Positions 1 through 6,712 of a stretch of 9,355 bases of DNA are shown here, piece by piece. A program made the position numbers and the translations under genes. This DNA comes from Rickettsiales bacterium. GTDB lineage: Bacteria > Pseudomonadota > Alphaproteobacteria > Rickettsiales > UBA1997. Below the pieces are notes generated by a model that worked only from the letters and a program-made list of their open reading frames with translations, ran no database searches and was not told the origin of the DNA. Positions within the stretch are counted from its first letter, which is position 1. Each line of letters begins with the position of its first letter. Where the stretch lies: positions 1 through 9,355 of the forward strand of contig CANEUK010000040.1 of NCBI GenBank assembly GCA_947441695.1. The letters are read 5' to 3'.

Positions 1-1863
1 ATCGCCGCCATATTCAGTATAAGCCAAACCCGTTGCGACTCCAACCAAATCTTGCTCTTTTGTGATTCCATAACGGCGTTTTTCAACGCCAGCATATTTG
101 CCTAGGTTTTCTTGGTTAATATGTAGCTCTTTGGTTTTTTTGGTAACAATTTCTTTGACGGCTTTGCGCGCCAAATTAGAAATTTCGCGGTTTAAGTTGC
201 GCACTCCCGCTTCAAAAGTATAGCGACGAATTAGAGTTAAAATTGCCTCGTCGCTAATAGAAAATTCATTTTTGCTTAATCCGTTTTCTTGGCGTTGTTT
301 TTTTAGTAAATGATCTTTGGCAATTTGTAATTTTTCGTTCTCGGTATAGCCAGAAAGCTTGATAATTTCCATGCGGTCGCGAAGTGGAATTGGAATTGAG
401 CTTAAGCTATTTGCGGTTGCAACAAACATTACTTTTGAAAGGTCGTAATCAATTTCTAAATAGTGATCAGAAAAAGCCGAATTTTGTTCGGGATCTAAAA
501 CTTCTAATAAAGCAGCCGAAGGATCGCCGCGAAAATCATGCGCCATTTTGTCAATTTCATCAAGCAACATTAGTGGATTAACTGATTGAGCTTTGCGCAT
601 TGATTGAATAATGCGCCCCGGCATTGATCCAATATAGGTTCTACGATGTCCGCGAATTTCTGATTCATCGCGAACTCCGCCCAAAGAAACCTTAACATAT
701 TTGCGGTTTAGGCTTTCGGCAATTGATTTAGCCAGCGAAGTTTTACCAACTCCGGGTGCGCCAACCAAGCACAAAATCGGACCTTTTGATTCTTTGGTTT
801 TCATTTGTACGGCAATAAATTCAATTATTCGCTCTTTGATTTTTTCTAAGCCAAAATGATATTTGTCTAAAATTTTCAAAGATCTGTCCAAGTTGCTGCT
901 GGCTTTAGTTTTTGCGCTCCACGGCAAAGATGTAATCCAATCTAAATAATTTCTTACAACGCCCGATTCAGAAGAATAAGGATTCATTTTTTCTAACTTA
1001 GCTAATTCGTTGTCGCATTTTTTGCGAACTTCGTCGGAGAGTTTAAGTTTGGCTAGTTTTTCTTTAACTTCTTTAACTTCGTTTTCTTCGTCTTGACCCA
1101 GCTCTTTTTTGATGTTTTTGAGCTGTTCGTTTAAGTAAATTTCTTTTTGATGTTTGGTAAATTTTTCTTGAATTGACTTGTTGATGCGTTCTTCGGCTTG
1201 CCCAATTTCAACTTCACTTTTGAGCATTTCTAAAAGTTTGTAGAGTTTTTTGTTAAGGTCGTTTTCTTCTAAAATTTTTTGCTTGTTAGCAACCGAACCA
1301 TTAACATAAGTTGCAACCGAATAAACTATTTCATGTGGCGAGCGCACTTTTGACAAGGCTGCCAAAATTTCTGGGGTAATACGTTTGTTATATTGGCCAT
1401 ATTTAGTGAAGTTTTCTACGCAAGCCTTAATCAAACCAAGAAGCTCTTTGTTATCAACAGAAAATTTTTCCTCGACAATCATTTCAACTTCGCAAGTAAA
1501 TAATTTTTCGGTTAAAATAATGTTTTTTAAGTTTGCTCTTAGCAAACCTTGCAAGATTACTTTTAGAGTTCCATCTGGGGTTCTGATTGACTCAATTACT
1601 TTGCATAAAGTTCCTGTAGTATAAATATTTTTTTGATCAAAATCATCAACATCGGGATTGGTTTGAGTGACTACAAAAATTGGCAAATCGTTTTTTTTAG
1701 ATTCTTCGATTCCGCTGATTGACTTTTGTCGACCAACTAAAACCGTGGTGGTCATTTGTGGAAAAATTACAATGTCTCTTAAAGGCAAAGCACGAAAAAT
1801 ATGCGCCCGATCTTCTTGAGAGTTTTTCTCGAAATCTTTAGGTTGAATTTGCTGTTTGGTCAT
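1..1863 (-). CDS. lon: Lon ATP-dependent protease, 3'-truncated by window edge (621 N-terminal codons)
   Basis: Lon is a cytoplasmic AAA+ serine protease that unfolds and degrades damaged and short-lived regulatory proteins. The frame is open from the ATG at 1863 to base 1 with no stop. Residues 1-210 read as the Lon substrate-binding N domain, starting near FRALPLRDIVIFPQ, followed by a charged, Lys/Glu-rich helical stretch. The AAA+ module is intact: Walker A GAPGVGKT at residues 368-375 (lysine 374), Walker B LLDEID with D435-E436, the arginine-finger region PLRDRMEII and the sensor-2 region FEAGVRNLNRE. The visible part ends in GLAYTEYGGD, which in Lon opens the protease domain, so the catalytic Ser and Lys lie outside the window. 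The family is about 780-820 residues long. The ATG is the only ATG between the upstream in-frame stop (1903-1905) and the conserved N domain. It is transcribed divergently from rmuC. No heat-shock promoter could be recognised. Confidence 0.97.
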   Translation of the reverse strand, partial: MTKQQIQPKDFEKNSQEDRAHIFRALPLRDIVIFPQMTTTVLVGRQKSISGIEESKKNDLPIFVVTQTNPDVDDFDQKNIYTTGTLCKVIESIRTPDGTLKVILQGLLRANLKNIILTEKLFTCEVEMIVEEKFSVDNKELLGLIKACVENFTKYGQYNKRITPEILAALSKVRSPHEIVYSVATYVNGSVANKQKILEENDLNKKLYKLLEMLKSEVEIGQAEERINKSIQEKFTKHQKEIYLNEQLKNIKKELGQDEENEVKEVKEKLAKLKLSDEVRKKCDNELAKLEKMNPYSSESGVVRNYLDWITSLPWSAKTKASSNLDRSLKILDKYHFGLEKIKERIIEFIAVQMKTKESKGPILCLVGAPGVGKTSLAKSIAESLNRKYVKVSLGGVRDESEIRGHRRTYIGSMPGRIIQSMRKAQSVNPLMLLDEIDKMAHDFRGDPSAALLEVLDPEQNSAFSDHYLEIDYDLSKVMFVATANSLSSIPIPLRDRMEIIKLSGYTENEKLQIAKDHLLKKQRQENGLSKNEFSISDEAILTLIRRYTFEAGVRNLNREISNLARKAVKEIVTKKTKELHINQENLGKYAGVEKRRYGITKEQDLVGVATGLAYTEYGGD

Positions 1864-1947
1864 GTTTGCAATTGAGATTTTTGAAGCGTTTAATTTACAG
1901 CCTTAAGAAATAGGCAGCGAAACTTAGTAACCAAATTACAAATTACA
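1864..1947. promoter_or_regulatory. Divergent lon/rmuC intergenic region
   Basis: These 84 bp separate the start codons of lon and rmuC, so both promoters should lie here or inside the opposite gene. The stretch is AT-rich and contains no clear sigma-70 -35/-10 pair at normal spacing on either strand, no sigma-32-like element and no inverted repeat. Neither gene has an AGGAGG-like ribosome binding site. The promoter role is inferred from gene orientation alone. Confidence 0.4.
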
Positions 1948-3231
1948 ATGGCAATAGCCTTGGTTTTTACAATCTTTGTTGGCTTTTTAGCCAGCGCATT
2001 TTTTTATTTTTTAGCCAAACTAAGAATCCAGTTTGAGCGCGCCAAAAGTGAAGCAGATTTCTTGCGTGACGAACAAAAAAAATCGCAAGAAAAAATTGAT
2101 TTTTTGCAAACCGCCAATCTTGATTTTGAAAAACAAAATGAGTTGCTAAAACAAGAACAGCAAATCTTTGAAAAGCATCGACAAGACTGGAACAAAGACA
2201 AAGAAACCGTTCTTTTGCAGCTTTCAAACGAATTGCTAAAAAGAAATAATGAGCAACAAAATCAAGTCAGTTTAAGCCAACAAGAAAGCTTAAAAAAAAT
2301 TACCGAAAACTTGTTTAAAAGCTTTGAAAACGTCAACGCAAAAATGGTTTCTTTGAGCGATGATGTAAAAAAATCTTCCGAGGCAATTAATTTAACTAAT
2401 CAAGCTTTGTTAAACCCCGGAGCCGCCGGAAGAACTGCTGAAATTACTTTGGAAAATATTTTAAAAAACTCGGGTCTTAAAGAAAAAGCCGATTTGAACT
2501 CGGTTGGCGATTATGTTTTGCAATCGCATTTTTTAGGAATTTCTAACGATTCTAACCAAGAGGCAAAAAGACCCGACGTAATTTTATTTTTTCCTAACAA
2601 CCAAATTATTGTCATTGATAGTAAGTCTTCGCCGCACTTTTTGGACTTAGAAATTGCTCGAAAAAACTCTGATGCGGCGCAAGAAAAAATTATTCTAGCC
2701 AAAATAAAAGATGCTTTCAAAAGGCACGTTGAAAGCCTGAAGCGCAAAGATTATGCCAAATTTTTGTTTGAAGAATTGCGCAGCAAAAATGCCGTCGATT
2801 ATAAAATTACGATTGTGATGTTTTTGCAGACTGAAAAAATGCTCGAAATTTTGCGTCAAATTGATGGTGATTTTGAGCAAAAATCTTTTGAAGGTGGCGT
2901 GATTATTGCTTCGCCAATTGGTTTAATAAATTTTTTGTCGCAAGCTCGTTTTGTGATTGATCGAATTAAGCAAGAAAAAAACGTTGAAGATTTAAAAATT
3001 GAAATACGCAAACTTTTAGACAATGTGGCAACAATTTTTAAAGATTCAAAAGAGCTTGGAAAATCAATAAATAAAGCTCTTCAAACCCATAGCAAAATGA
3101 CAAAAAATTTGAATCGCGGCGTTTATTTAGCGATTAAAAATATTGCTGAACTTGGAATTGAGGGCAAAAAATTTGATGAAGTTAAGTTGCTAGAAGAATA
3201 TGACGAAAACGATGAAAGTGCGACGGAATAA
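1948..3231 (+). CDS. rmuC: RmuC family DNA recombination protein
   Basis: The 427-residue protein has the RmuC layout. A hydrophobic N-terminal segment at residues 1-23 should anchor it in the inner membrane. A long Glu/Lys/Gln-rich coiled coil covers about 25-130, and the conserved RmuC domain covers about 150-400. Family signatures are NPGAAGRTAEITLENIL (from 156), RPDVILFFPNN (208-218) and IIVIDSKSS (220-228). D210 and the D224-S-K226 trio fit the PD-(D/E)XK nuclease-like fold attributed to the family. RmuC limits recombination at inverted repeats in E. coli, but its biochemical activity is poorly defined. The tail is acidic (EYDENDESATE). The ATG at 1948 gives the membrane segment directly, and no ribosome binding site is visible. 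Its stop lies 6 bp from that of the convergent rodA, leaving no room for a terminator between them. Confidence 0.93.
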   Translation: MAIALVFTIFVGFLASAFFYFLAKLRIQFERAKSEADFLRDEQKKSQEKIDFLQTANLDFEKQNELLKQEQQIFEKHRQDWNKDKETVLLQLSNELLKRNNEQQNQVSLSQQESLKKITENLFKSFENVNAKMVSLSDDVKKSSEAINLTNQALLNPGAAGRTAEITLENILKNSGLKEKADLNSVGDYVLQSHFLGISNDSNQEAKRPDVILFFPNNQIIVIDSKSSPHFLDLEIARKNSDAAQEKIILAKIKDAFKRHVESLKRKDYAKFLFEELRSKNAVDYKITIVMFLQTEKMLEILRQIDGDFEQKSFEGGVIIASPIGLINFLSQARFVIDRIKQEKNVEDLKIEIRKLLDNVATIFKDSKELGKSINKALQTHSKMTKNLNRGVYLAIKNIAELGIEGKKFDEVKLLEEYDENDESATE

Positions 3232-3237
3232 TTGAAT

Positions 3238-4365
3238 TTAATTTAACTTTAAATCTGAATTTTTGTGCAGATCGACATTTAGAACCAAGCCAAATCCAAT
3301 CATCATCGAAGCCATAATTGTGCCGCCATAAGAAACAAAAGGCAAAGGCGCTCCAACCACCGGAATTAATCCCATTCCCATTCCCATGTTAATAAACATA
3401 TGAATAAAAAAGATGTTGATTATGCCCATTACCAATAATCGTCCATATTGGTGCTTGGTTTTCATAGCGATAGAAATTCCAATAAAAATAATTGAGCAAT
3501 AAACAGCGATGGTGAAAAAGCTTCCGATAAATCCAAGTTCTTCTGACAACATTGTAAAAATGAAATCGGTTTGTTTTTCGGGCAAAAAATTCAACTGACC
3601 TTGCGTGCCGTTTAAATATCCTTTTCCAAGTAAGCCGCCTGAACCAATGGCAATTTTAGATTGAATGATGTTGTAGCCGCTTCCCAAAGGATCGTTATTA
3701 GGATTTAAAAAAGTTAAAACGCGTTGTTTTTGATAATCGTAAAGTAAAAAGTTCCAAGCAAAAGGAATTGCCAATAATCCGGCAACTCCAACCGAAACAA
3801 ATTTCCATATTTTTACGCCAGCCAAAAATAGAACCGAAACCCCAACCATCGACAAAATTGCGCCAGTTCCTAAATCGGGCTGATAAAAAATAAAGCAGGC
3901 TGGAACGCTTATCATTAAAAGCGGAACAATAACAAACCTAGCTCGACCAATATTTTCAGCTTCAATATTGTAGAAGTAGCGCGCCAAAGCAAAAACCGTG
4001 CAAACTTTCATTATTTCTGATGGCTGAATAGTAATTGGACCCAAGCGAAACCATCTGGTAGCGCCCATGGCGTTATGTCCCATAACGTCAACAATAGCAA
4101 CCAAAGCAAGCGCGATGGCGTAAAAAAAATAAGAAGTTTTGAACCAAAATCTAATATCGGTGATTGCGATAAAAATCATCAATGGAAAAAAAATCAAAAA
4201 GAATCCAAGTTGCCTTATTAGCCAAGGCTTAAAACTTCCTCCGCCAGCCGAGTAAAGCATTAAAAAACCAATGAAAGCTAAAATTATAATTAGCGAAATT
4301 AGCAACCAATTTAGTTGTTCTAGTTTTTGCGAAAGAGGAATTTTTTCTTTTTCAATGAATGGCAT
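3238..4365 (-). CDS. rodA: RodA, SEDS-family peptidoglycan glycosyltransferase
   Basis: RodA polymerises lipid II into glycan strands in the inner membrane as part of the elongasome, working with a class B transpeptidase (PBP2). The 375-residue protein is almost entirely hydrophobic, with about ten membrane segments, the normal RodA size. SEDS hallmarks are visible in order: GATRWFRLG then QPSEIMK (101-120), YQPDLGTG (161-168) with the conserved aspartate D164 at the presumed active site, FLPEKQTDFIF (260-270) followed by LSEELG, and the FtsW/RodA/SpoVE signature region MGLIPVVGAPLPFVSYGG (331-348). Its features favour RodA over FtsW: the short cytoplasmic N-terminus and the PEKQTDFIF form. 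No mreB, mreC or pbp2 gene lies beside it, so the usual rod-shape operon is not seen here. It faces virB8 divergently and converges on rmuC. Confidence 0.95.
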   Translation of the reverse strand: MPFIEKEKIPLSQKLEQLNWLLISLIIILAFIGFLMLYSAGGGSFKPWLIRQLGFFLIFFPLMIFIAITDIRFWFKTSYFFYAIALALVAIVDVMGHNAMGATRWFRLGPITIQPSEIMKVCTVFALARYFYNIEAENIGRARFVIVPLLMISVPACFIFYQPDLGTGAILSMVGVSVLFLAGVKIWKFVSVGVAGLLAIPFAWNFLLYDYQKQRVLTFLNPNNDPLGSGYNIIQSKIAIGSGGLLGKGYLNGTQGQLNFLPEKQTDFIFTMLSEELGFIGSFFTIAVYCSIIFIGISIAMKTKHQYGRLLVMGIINIFFIHMFINMGMGMGLIPVVGAPLPFVSYGGTIMASMMIGFGLVLNVDLHKNSDLKLN

Positions 4366-4513
4366 TTTGAATTTTTTTGAAGAAAGGTAATGAAAGCGAT
4401 CGCGAATTAAGACGGCTTGAATTATTAATCAAGCTTCCTTACTTTCGAGAAAATTAGTTAAAACAATTTAGATTATACCTACTCGCCTCCCATTTAGAGC
4501 TTTTATTTTCATC
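4366..4513. promoter_or_regulatory. Divergent rodA/virB8 intergenic region
   Basis: This 148 bp spacer must supply promoters for rodA leftward and for the virB8-virB9 pair rightward, judged by orientation only. It holds an 8 bp palindrome GCGATCGC (4396-4403), an imperfect palindrome at 4415-4434, and a TA-rich stretch around 4468-4478 (TTTAGATTATA) that could be part of a -10 region for virB8, although no -35 element at the right distance is convincing. No small ORF or structured RNA gene was recognised. Confidence 0.35.
4415..4434. repeat. 20 bp imperfect palindrome, possible operator
   Basis: The arms GCTTGA and TCAAGC (6 bp, perfectly complementary) flank the 8-base centre ATTATTAA, which is itself partly symmetric. 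It lies 80 bp upstream of the virB8 start in the divergent spacer and is not followed by a T-run, so a terminator is unlikely. The size and symmetry suit a dimeric repressor site, but no second copy was noticed in the window. Confidence 0.3.
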
Positions 4514-5182
4514 ATGTTAGAATCAGAAAAACAAAGTAAAAAATCAAAATTAAAGATCAAAAGCTGGTATTCAAATCGTTACCAAATTGTTGTTGTGCAA
4601 AGAAATATTCTTTTGCTATTTACTTTGGTTTCGATGTTTTCGGTAGCAGTTGCGGTAATTTTTGTAAAAAATGTTATGTCTTCTAAGTCGCTCGAACCCT
4701 ACGTAATTGAGGTCGAACAAAAGACTGGCATTGCTACTGTGGTTGATCAACTTACTGCGCAAAATTTTACGGGCGACCAAGTAATTCGTAATTATTTTAT
4801 TAACCAATTCATTCACGCTGCTAGTGGCTACGATCCAAAAAACTACAAATCAGATCTTGATAAAGTAAGATTATTTTCTGTTCCGAGTATTTATTCAGAT
4901 TTTCGTAATCGAATTAATGCCAGAGAACTAGGAGCTGAAGCAAAAATTGACGTAAGGATCAAATCAATTCAATTTACCGACAGCTACAATGCCCAAATTC
5001 GCATTGTTCAACAAATCTCGGGGCAAAAAGATGATTCTGGCTCAAAAACCAGAGATCAAGTTATCACCTTTGGGTTTTATTTTTCTCCGCAAATTAATCT
5101 TACTATGGAAGAAAGACTTATTAATCCGTTAGGGTTTCAGGTCAACAAATACATGGTTGCCGACGAAGTATTTAATTATTAA
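4514..5182 (+). CDS. virB8: VirB8-family type IV secretion inner-membrane protein
   Basis: VirB8 is a bitopic inner-membrane assembly factor of type IV secretion systems whose periplasmic domain contacts VirB9 and VirB10. The 222-residue protein shows the expected plan: a short basic cytoplasmic N-terminus (1-30), one membrane span (about 31-51, from NILLLFTLVS), then a periplasmic NTF2-like domain. Family features include the post-membrane stretch LEPYVIEVEQKTGIATVV (60-77), repeated Arg/Tyr positions in the middle (SIYSDFRNRINAREL) and the C-terminal NPLGFQVNKYMVADE (204-218), which matches the conserved NPLGF-V-Y ending. Length is near the family norm. It is followed at once by virB9, presumably in one transcript. 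A paralogue such as TraJ/TrbF is less likely, given the VirB9 neighbour. Whether it is the primary or a second VirB8 of the genome cannot be told. Confidence 0.9.
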   Translation: MLESEKQSKKSKLKIKSWYSNRYQIVVVQRNILLLFTLVSMFSVAVAVIFVKNVMSSKSLEPYVIEVEQKTGIATVVDQLTAQNFTGDQVIRNYFINQFIHAASGYDPKNYKSDLDKVRLFSVPSIYSDFRNRINARELGAEAKIDVRIKSIQFTDSYNAQIRIVQQISGQKDDSGSKTRDQVITFGFYFSPQINLTMEERLINPLGFQVNKYMVADEVFNY

Positions 5183-5205
5183 TTTTGGTTTTTAGTGCAA
5201 AAATA

Positions 5206-6126
5206 ATGAAGCCAACAGATTTTTTTAAAATCATATTAAGAGTTCCGATTGGCTTTTTGGTAAAGTTCTTTACCGCTTCGCTTTTTTTTACCTTGCTTTT
5301 TTTTAACACAGCTTTCTGTCAAACCCCAATCACAACTGATTCTCGCATTAGAACCTTGGTTTACAATCCAAACGAAGTTTACGAGCTAAAATTTTACTAC
5401 AATTACCAATCTTTTATTGAATTTTCTGAAGATGAAGAAATTGAAATGATTTCAATTGGAGAAGCTTTTGCTTGGCGTTTAACGCCAGCTGGAAAAAGAT
5501 TATTTGTTCGTCCGCTTGAAATTGCGGCTCATACCAACATGACTATTATCACCAACAAAAGAACTTATCATTTTGATATAAGATCTGACGAATTTAACGG
5601 AAAAGCCGATGAAGATTTGGTCTACACGGTAAGGTTTTTTTATCCGCAAGTTAATCAGCCATTGCCAATTCCGCCGCAACTAGCTACTCCAAATATTGCA
5701 GCTCCAAAACCACCTTTACCCATGCCAATACAAGTTCAACCAGTTCAACCAACTCAACAAAAAATAATCGTTAAAACTCCAATTCCTGGAGCAAATATTG
5801 GCAAAGATATTCCCGAAATAATTCAGAGAAATCCTGACAAGGCTCAACTAAATTTTGATTATAGTTTGGCTGGAAAGTCTGACAATATAGTTCCAATCAA
5901 GGTTTATGACGATGGCAACGAAACCTACTTTCAATTTGCCAATGATAATTTGGTTATTCCCTCGATTAATTCGGTAGATGAAAATGGAAGCGAACTTCCT
6001 TTAAATTATGCAATTAGAGACGGCTACGTAACTGTTCAGTCAATTTCTAAACAGTTCACTTTGCGCTTAGCCGAAAGCCTGATTTGCATTTATAATAACA
6101 AAATGATGACGCTTGGAAAACGCTAA
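5206..6126 (+). CDS. virB9: VirB9/CagX-family type IV secretion outer-membrane core protein
   Basis: VirB9 forms, with VirB7 and VirB10, the outer-membrane core complex of type IV secretion systems. Taking the ATG at 5206, the protein has 306 residues: a long hydrophobic signal region (about 9-38) with likely cleavage near AFC/QTP, and an N-terminal domain from SRIRTLVYNPNEVYEL to about 145. It contains AFAWRLTPAGKRLFVRPL, an almost invariant VirB9 theme. A Pro/Gln-rich linker follows (about 150-195), then the C-terminal VirB7-binding-type domain, with LNFDYSLAG, VYDDGNETYFQF, LPLNYAIRDGYVTVQ and FTLRLAESLICIYNN. A TTG at 5185, in the same frame and 2 bp after the virB8 stop, would add seven residues. 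ATG is preferred because the other starts in the window are ATG. No virB7-like lipoprotein or virB10 is adjacent. The stop is followed by convergent fur. Confidence 0.92.
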   Translation: MKPTDFFKIILRVPIGFLVKFFTASLFFTLLFFNTAFCQTPITTDSRIRTLVYNPNEVYELKFYYNYQSFIEFSEDEEIEMISIGEAFAWRLTPAGKRLFVRPLEIAAHTNMTIITNKRTYHFDIRSDEFNGKADEDLVYTVRFFYPQVNQPLPIPPQLATPNIAAPKPPLPMPIQVQPVQPTQQKIIVKTPIPGANIGKDIPEIIQRNPDKAQLNFDYSLAGKSDNIVPIKVYDDGNETYFQFANDNLVIPSINSVDENGSELPLNYAIRDGYVTVQSISKQFTLRLAESLICIYNNKMMTLGKR

Positions 6127-6145
6127 AAACTTGTTAGTTAATTAA

Positions 6146-6187
6146 TTTTTTTAGATTTTTTTATCTTTAAAAAAGTTATTTTTTTAA
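6146..6187. terminator. A/T-rich overlapping hairpins between virB9 and fur
   Basis: Two mutually exclusive stems overlap here. The first pairs the T-run at 6146-6152 plus AGAT (6153-6156) with ATCT (6163-6166) plus the A-run at 6169-6174, with a small internal mismatch. On the plus strand it is followed by a T-rich tract. The second is a perfect 8 bp stem, TTAAAAAA (6167-6174) with TTTTTTAA (6180-6187) and a 5-base loop; it covers the fur stop codon. The stems are almost free of G/C and therefore weak. A terminator for virB9, possibly shared with fur, is an inference from the convergent arrangement. Confidence 0.35.
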
Positions 6188-6592
6188 CGGTCGACAATAA
6201 AGTTCGAGTTTATGTCCAACAAGCTCAAAACCTTTATCGATAGCAATTTTATTTTTTAACTTTTCAAGCTCTTCGCTAAAAAATTCGTGAACTTCGTCAG
6301 TTGTAATATCAACCAAATGATCGTGATGTTCTTCGCCCTCAAGCTTTTCGTATCTAGCGCGACCCTTGCTTCCAAAGTCGTGTTTGGCAATAACGCCAAG
6401 TTCTTCAAACATTTTTACGGCGCGATAAACCGTGGCAATACCAATTTTTGGATTAATTTTTGATGCACGTTTTAACACTTCTTCAACGTCGGGATGGTCT
6501 ACGCTATCAGAAATTACGCGCGCCACAATACGTCGATTTTCAGTTAGACGAATGTCTTTTTCTTGGCAAAGTTTTTCAATATTAGAAGTCAT
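6176..6592 (-). CDS. fur: Fur-family metal-responsive transcriptional regulator
   Basis: The 138-residue protein is a full-length Fur-family repressor. An N-terminal winged-helix domain (about 1-82) contains RLTENRRIVARVI and the recognition-helix region PKIGIATVYRAVKMFEELGVI (from 48), a close match to the family ATVYRTL motif. A linker with the SKGRARYE segment leads to the metal-binding dimerisation domain, which has EEHHDHLVDI (87-96; H89, H90, H92), an E/H-rich stretch, and GHKLELYCRP at the end (H127). The E. coli structural-zinc cysteine pair after HHDHL is absent: the sequence reads DITTDEV where CLDCGKV would stand. Alphaproteobacterial Fur/Mur proteins commonly lack it too. Irr is an alternative, but no haem-regulatory Cys-Pro motif is visible near the N-terminus. 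Metal (iron or manganese) and targets cannot be read from the sequence. It is divergent from guaB and convergent with virB9. Confidence 0.9.
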   Translation of the reverse strand: MTSNIEKLCQEKDIRLTENRRIVARVISDSVDHPDVEEVLKRASKINPKIGIATVYRAVKMFEELGVIAKHDFGSKGRARYEKLEGEEHHDHLVDITTDEVHEFFSEELEKLKNKIAIDKGFELVGHKLELYCRPLKK

Positions 6593-6712
6593 GTTTTTAA
6601 GACTTTTTTTGGGTTAAATTTAAAAGCATCAACAATAAATTTGGTTTTTTTAAAAAAACCTCGTCTTATCTTTTAATAAAATTTTATTTTTCAATTTCTT
6701 AGTTCAAGAATC
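6593..6712. promoter_or_regulatory. Divergent fur/guaB intergenic region
   Basis: This strongly AT-rich 120 bp spacer separates the fur and guaB start codons. TAAAAT at 6677-6682, about 31 bp before the guaB ATG, is a fair -10 candidate, but no matching -35 element lies 16-18 bp upstream. That position is occupied by the right half of the palindrome at 6643-6660. I found no E. coli-type Fur box and no purine-riboswitch-like structure. Regulatory role is inferred from gene orientation. Confidence 0.4.
6643..6660. repeat. Perfect 18 bp palindrome GG-T7-A7-CC
   Basis: Two G, seven T, seven A and two C form a perfect inverted repeat with no loop, lying 50 bp upstream of fur and 52 bp upstream of guaB. 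The central T-A step with A/T tracts on both sides predicts a bent or melting-prone duplex. It could be an operator shared by the two divergent genes or a tract without function in an AT-rich spacer. Confidence 0.45.

Noticed and set aside
384..1624. Plus-strand open frames opposite lon
   Set aside because: lon is open and conserved through the whole stretch on the minus strand; these short frames show no recognisable domain.
1864..1947. CtrA-like TTAA pair near 1890-1906
   Set aside because: The two TTAA elements are 9 bp apart rather than 7, and TTAA is very common in this composition.
1967..2880. Several minus-strand open frames opposite rmuC
   Set aside because: They are antisense to a well-supported rmuC frame, have low-complexity Phe/Ser/Cys-rich content typical of reading A-rich codons backwards, and show no family motif.
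4396..4403. GCGATCGC octamer, like the cyanobacterial HIP1 element
   Set aside because: A single copy in a genome that is clearly not cyanobacterial; one 8 bp palindrome is within chance.
4616..4816. Minus-strand open frame inside virB8
   Set aside because: It lies wholly within the membrane and early periplasmic part of virB8 in another frame and has no independent support.
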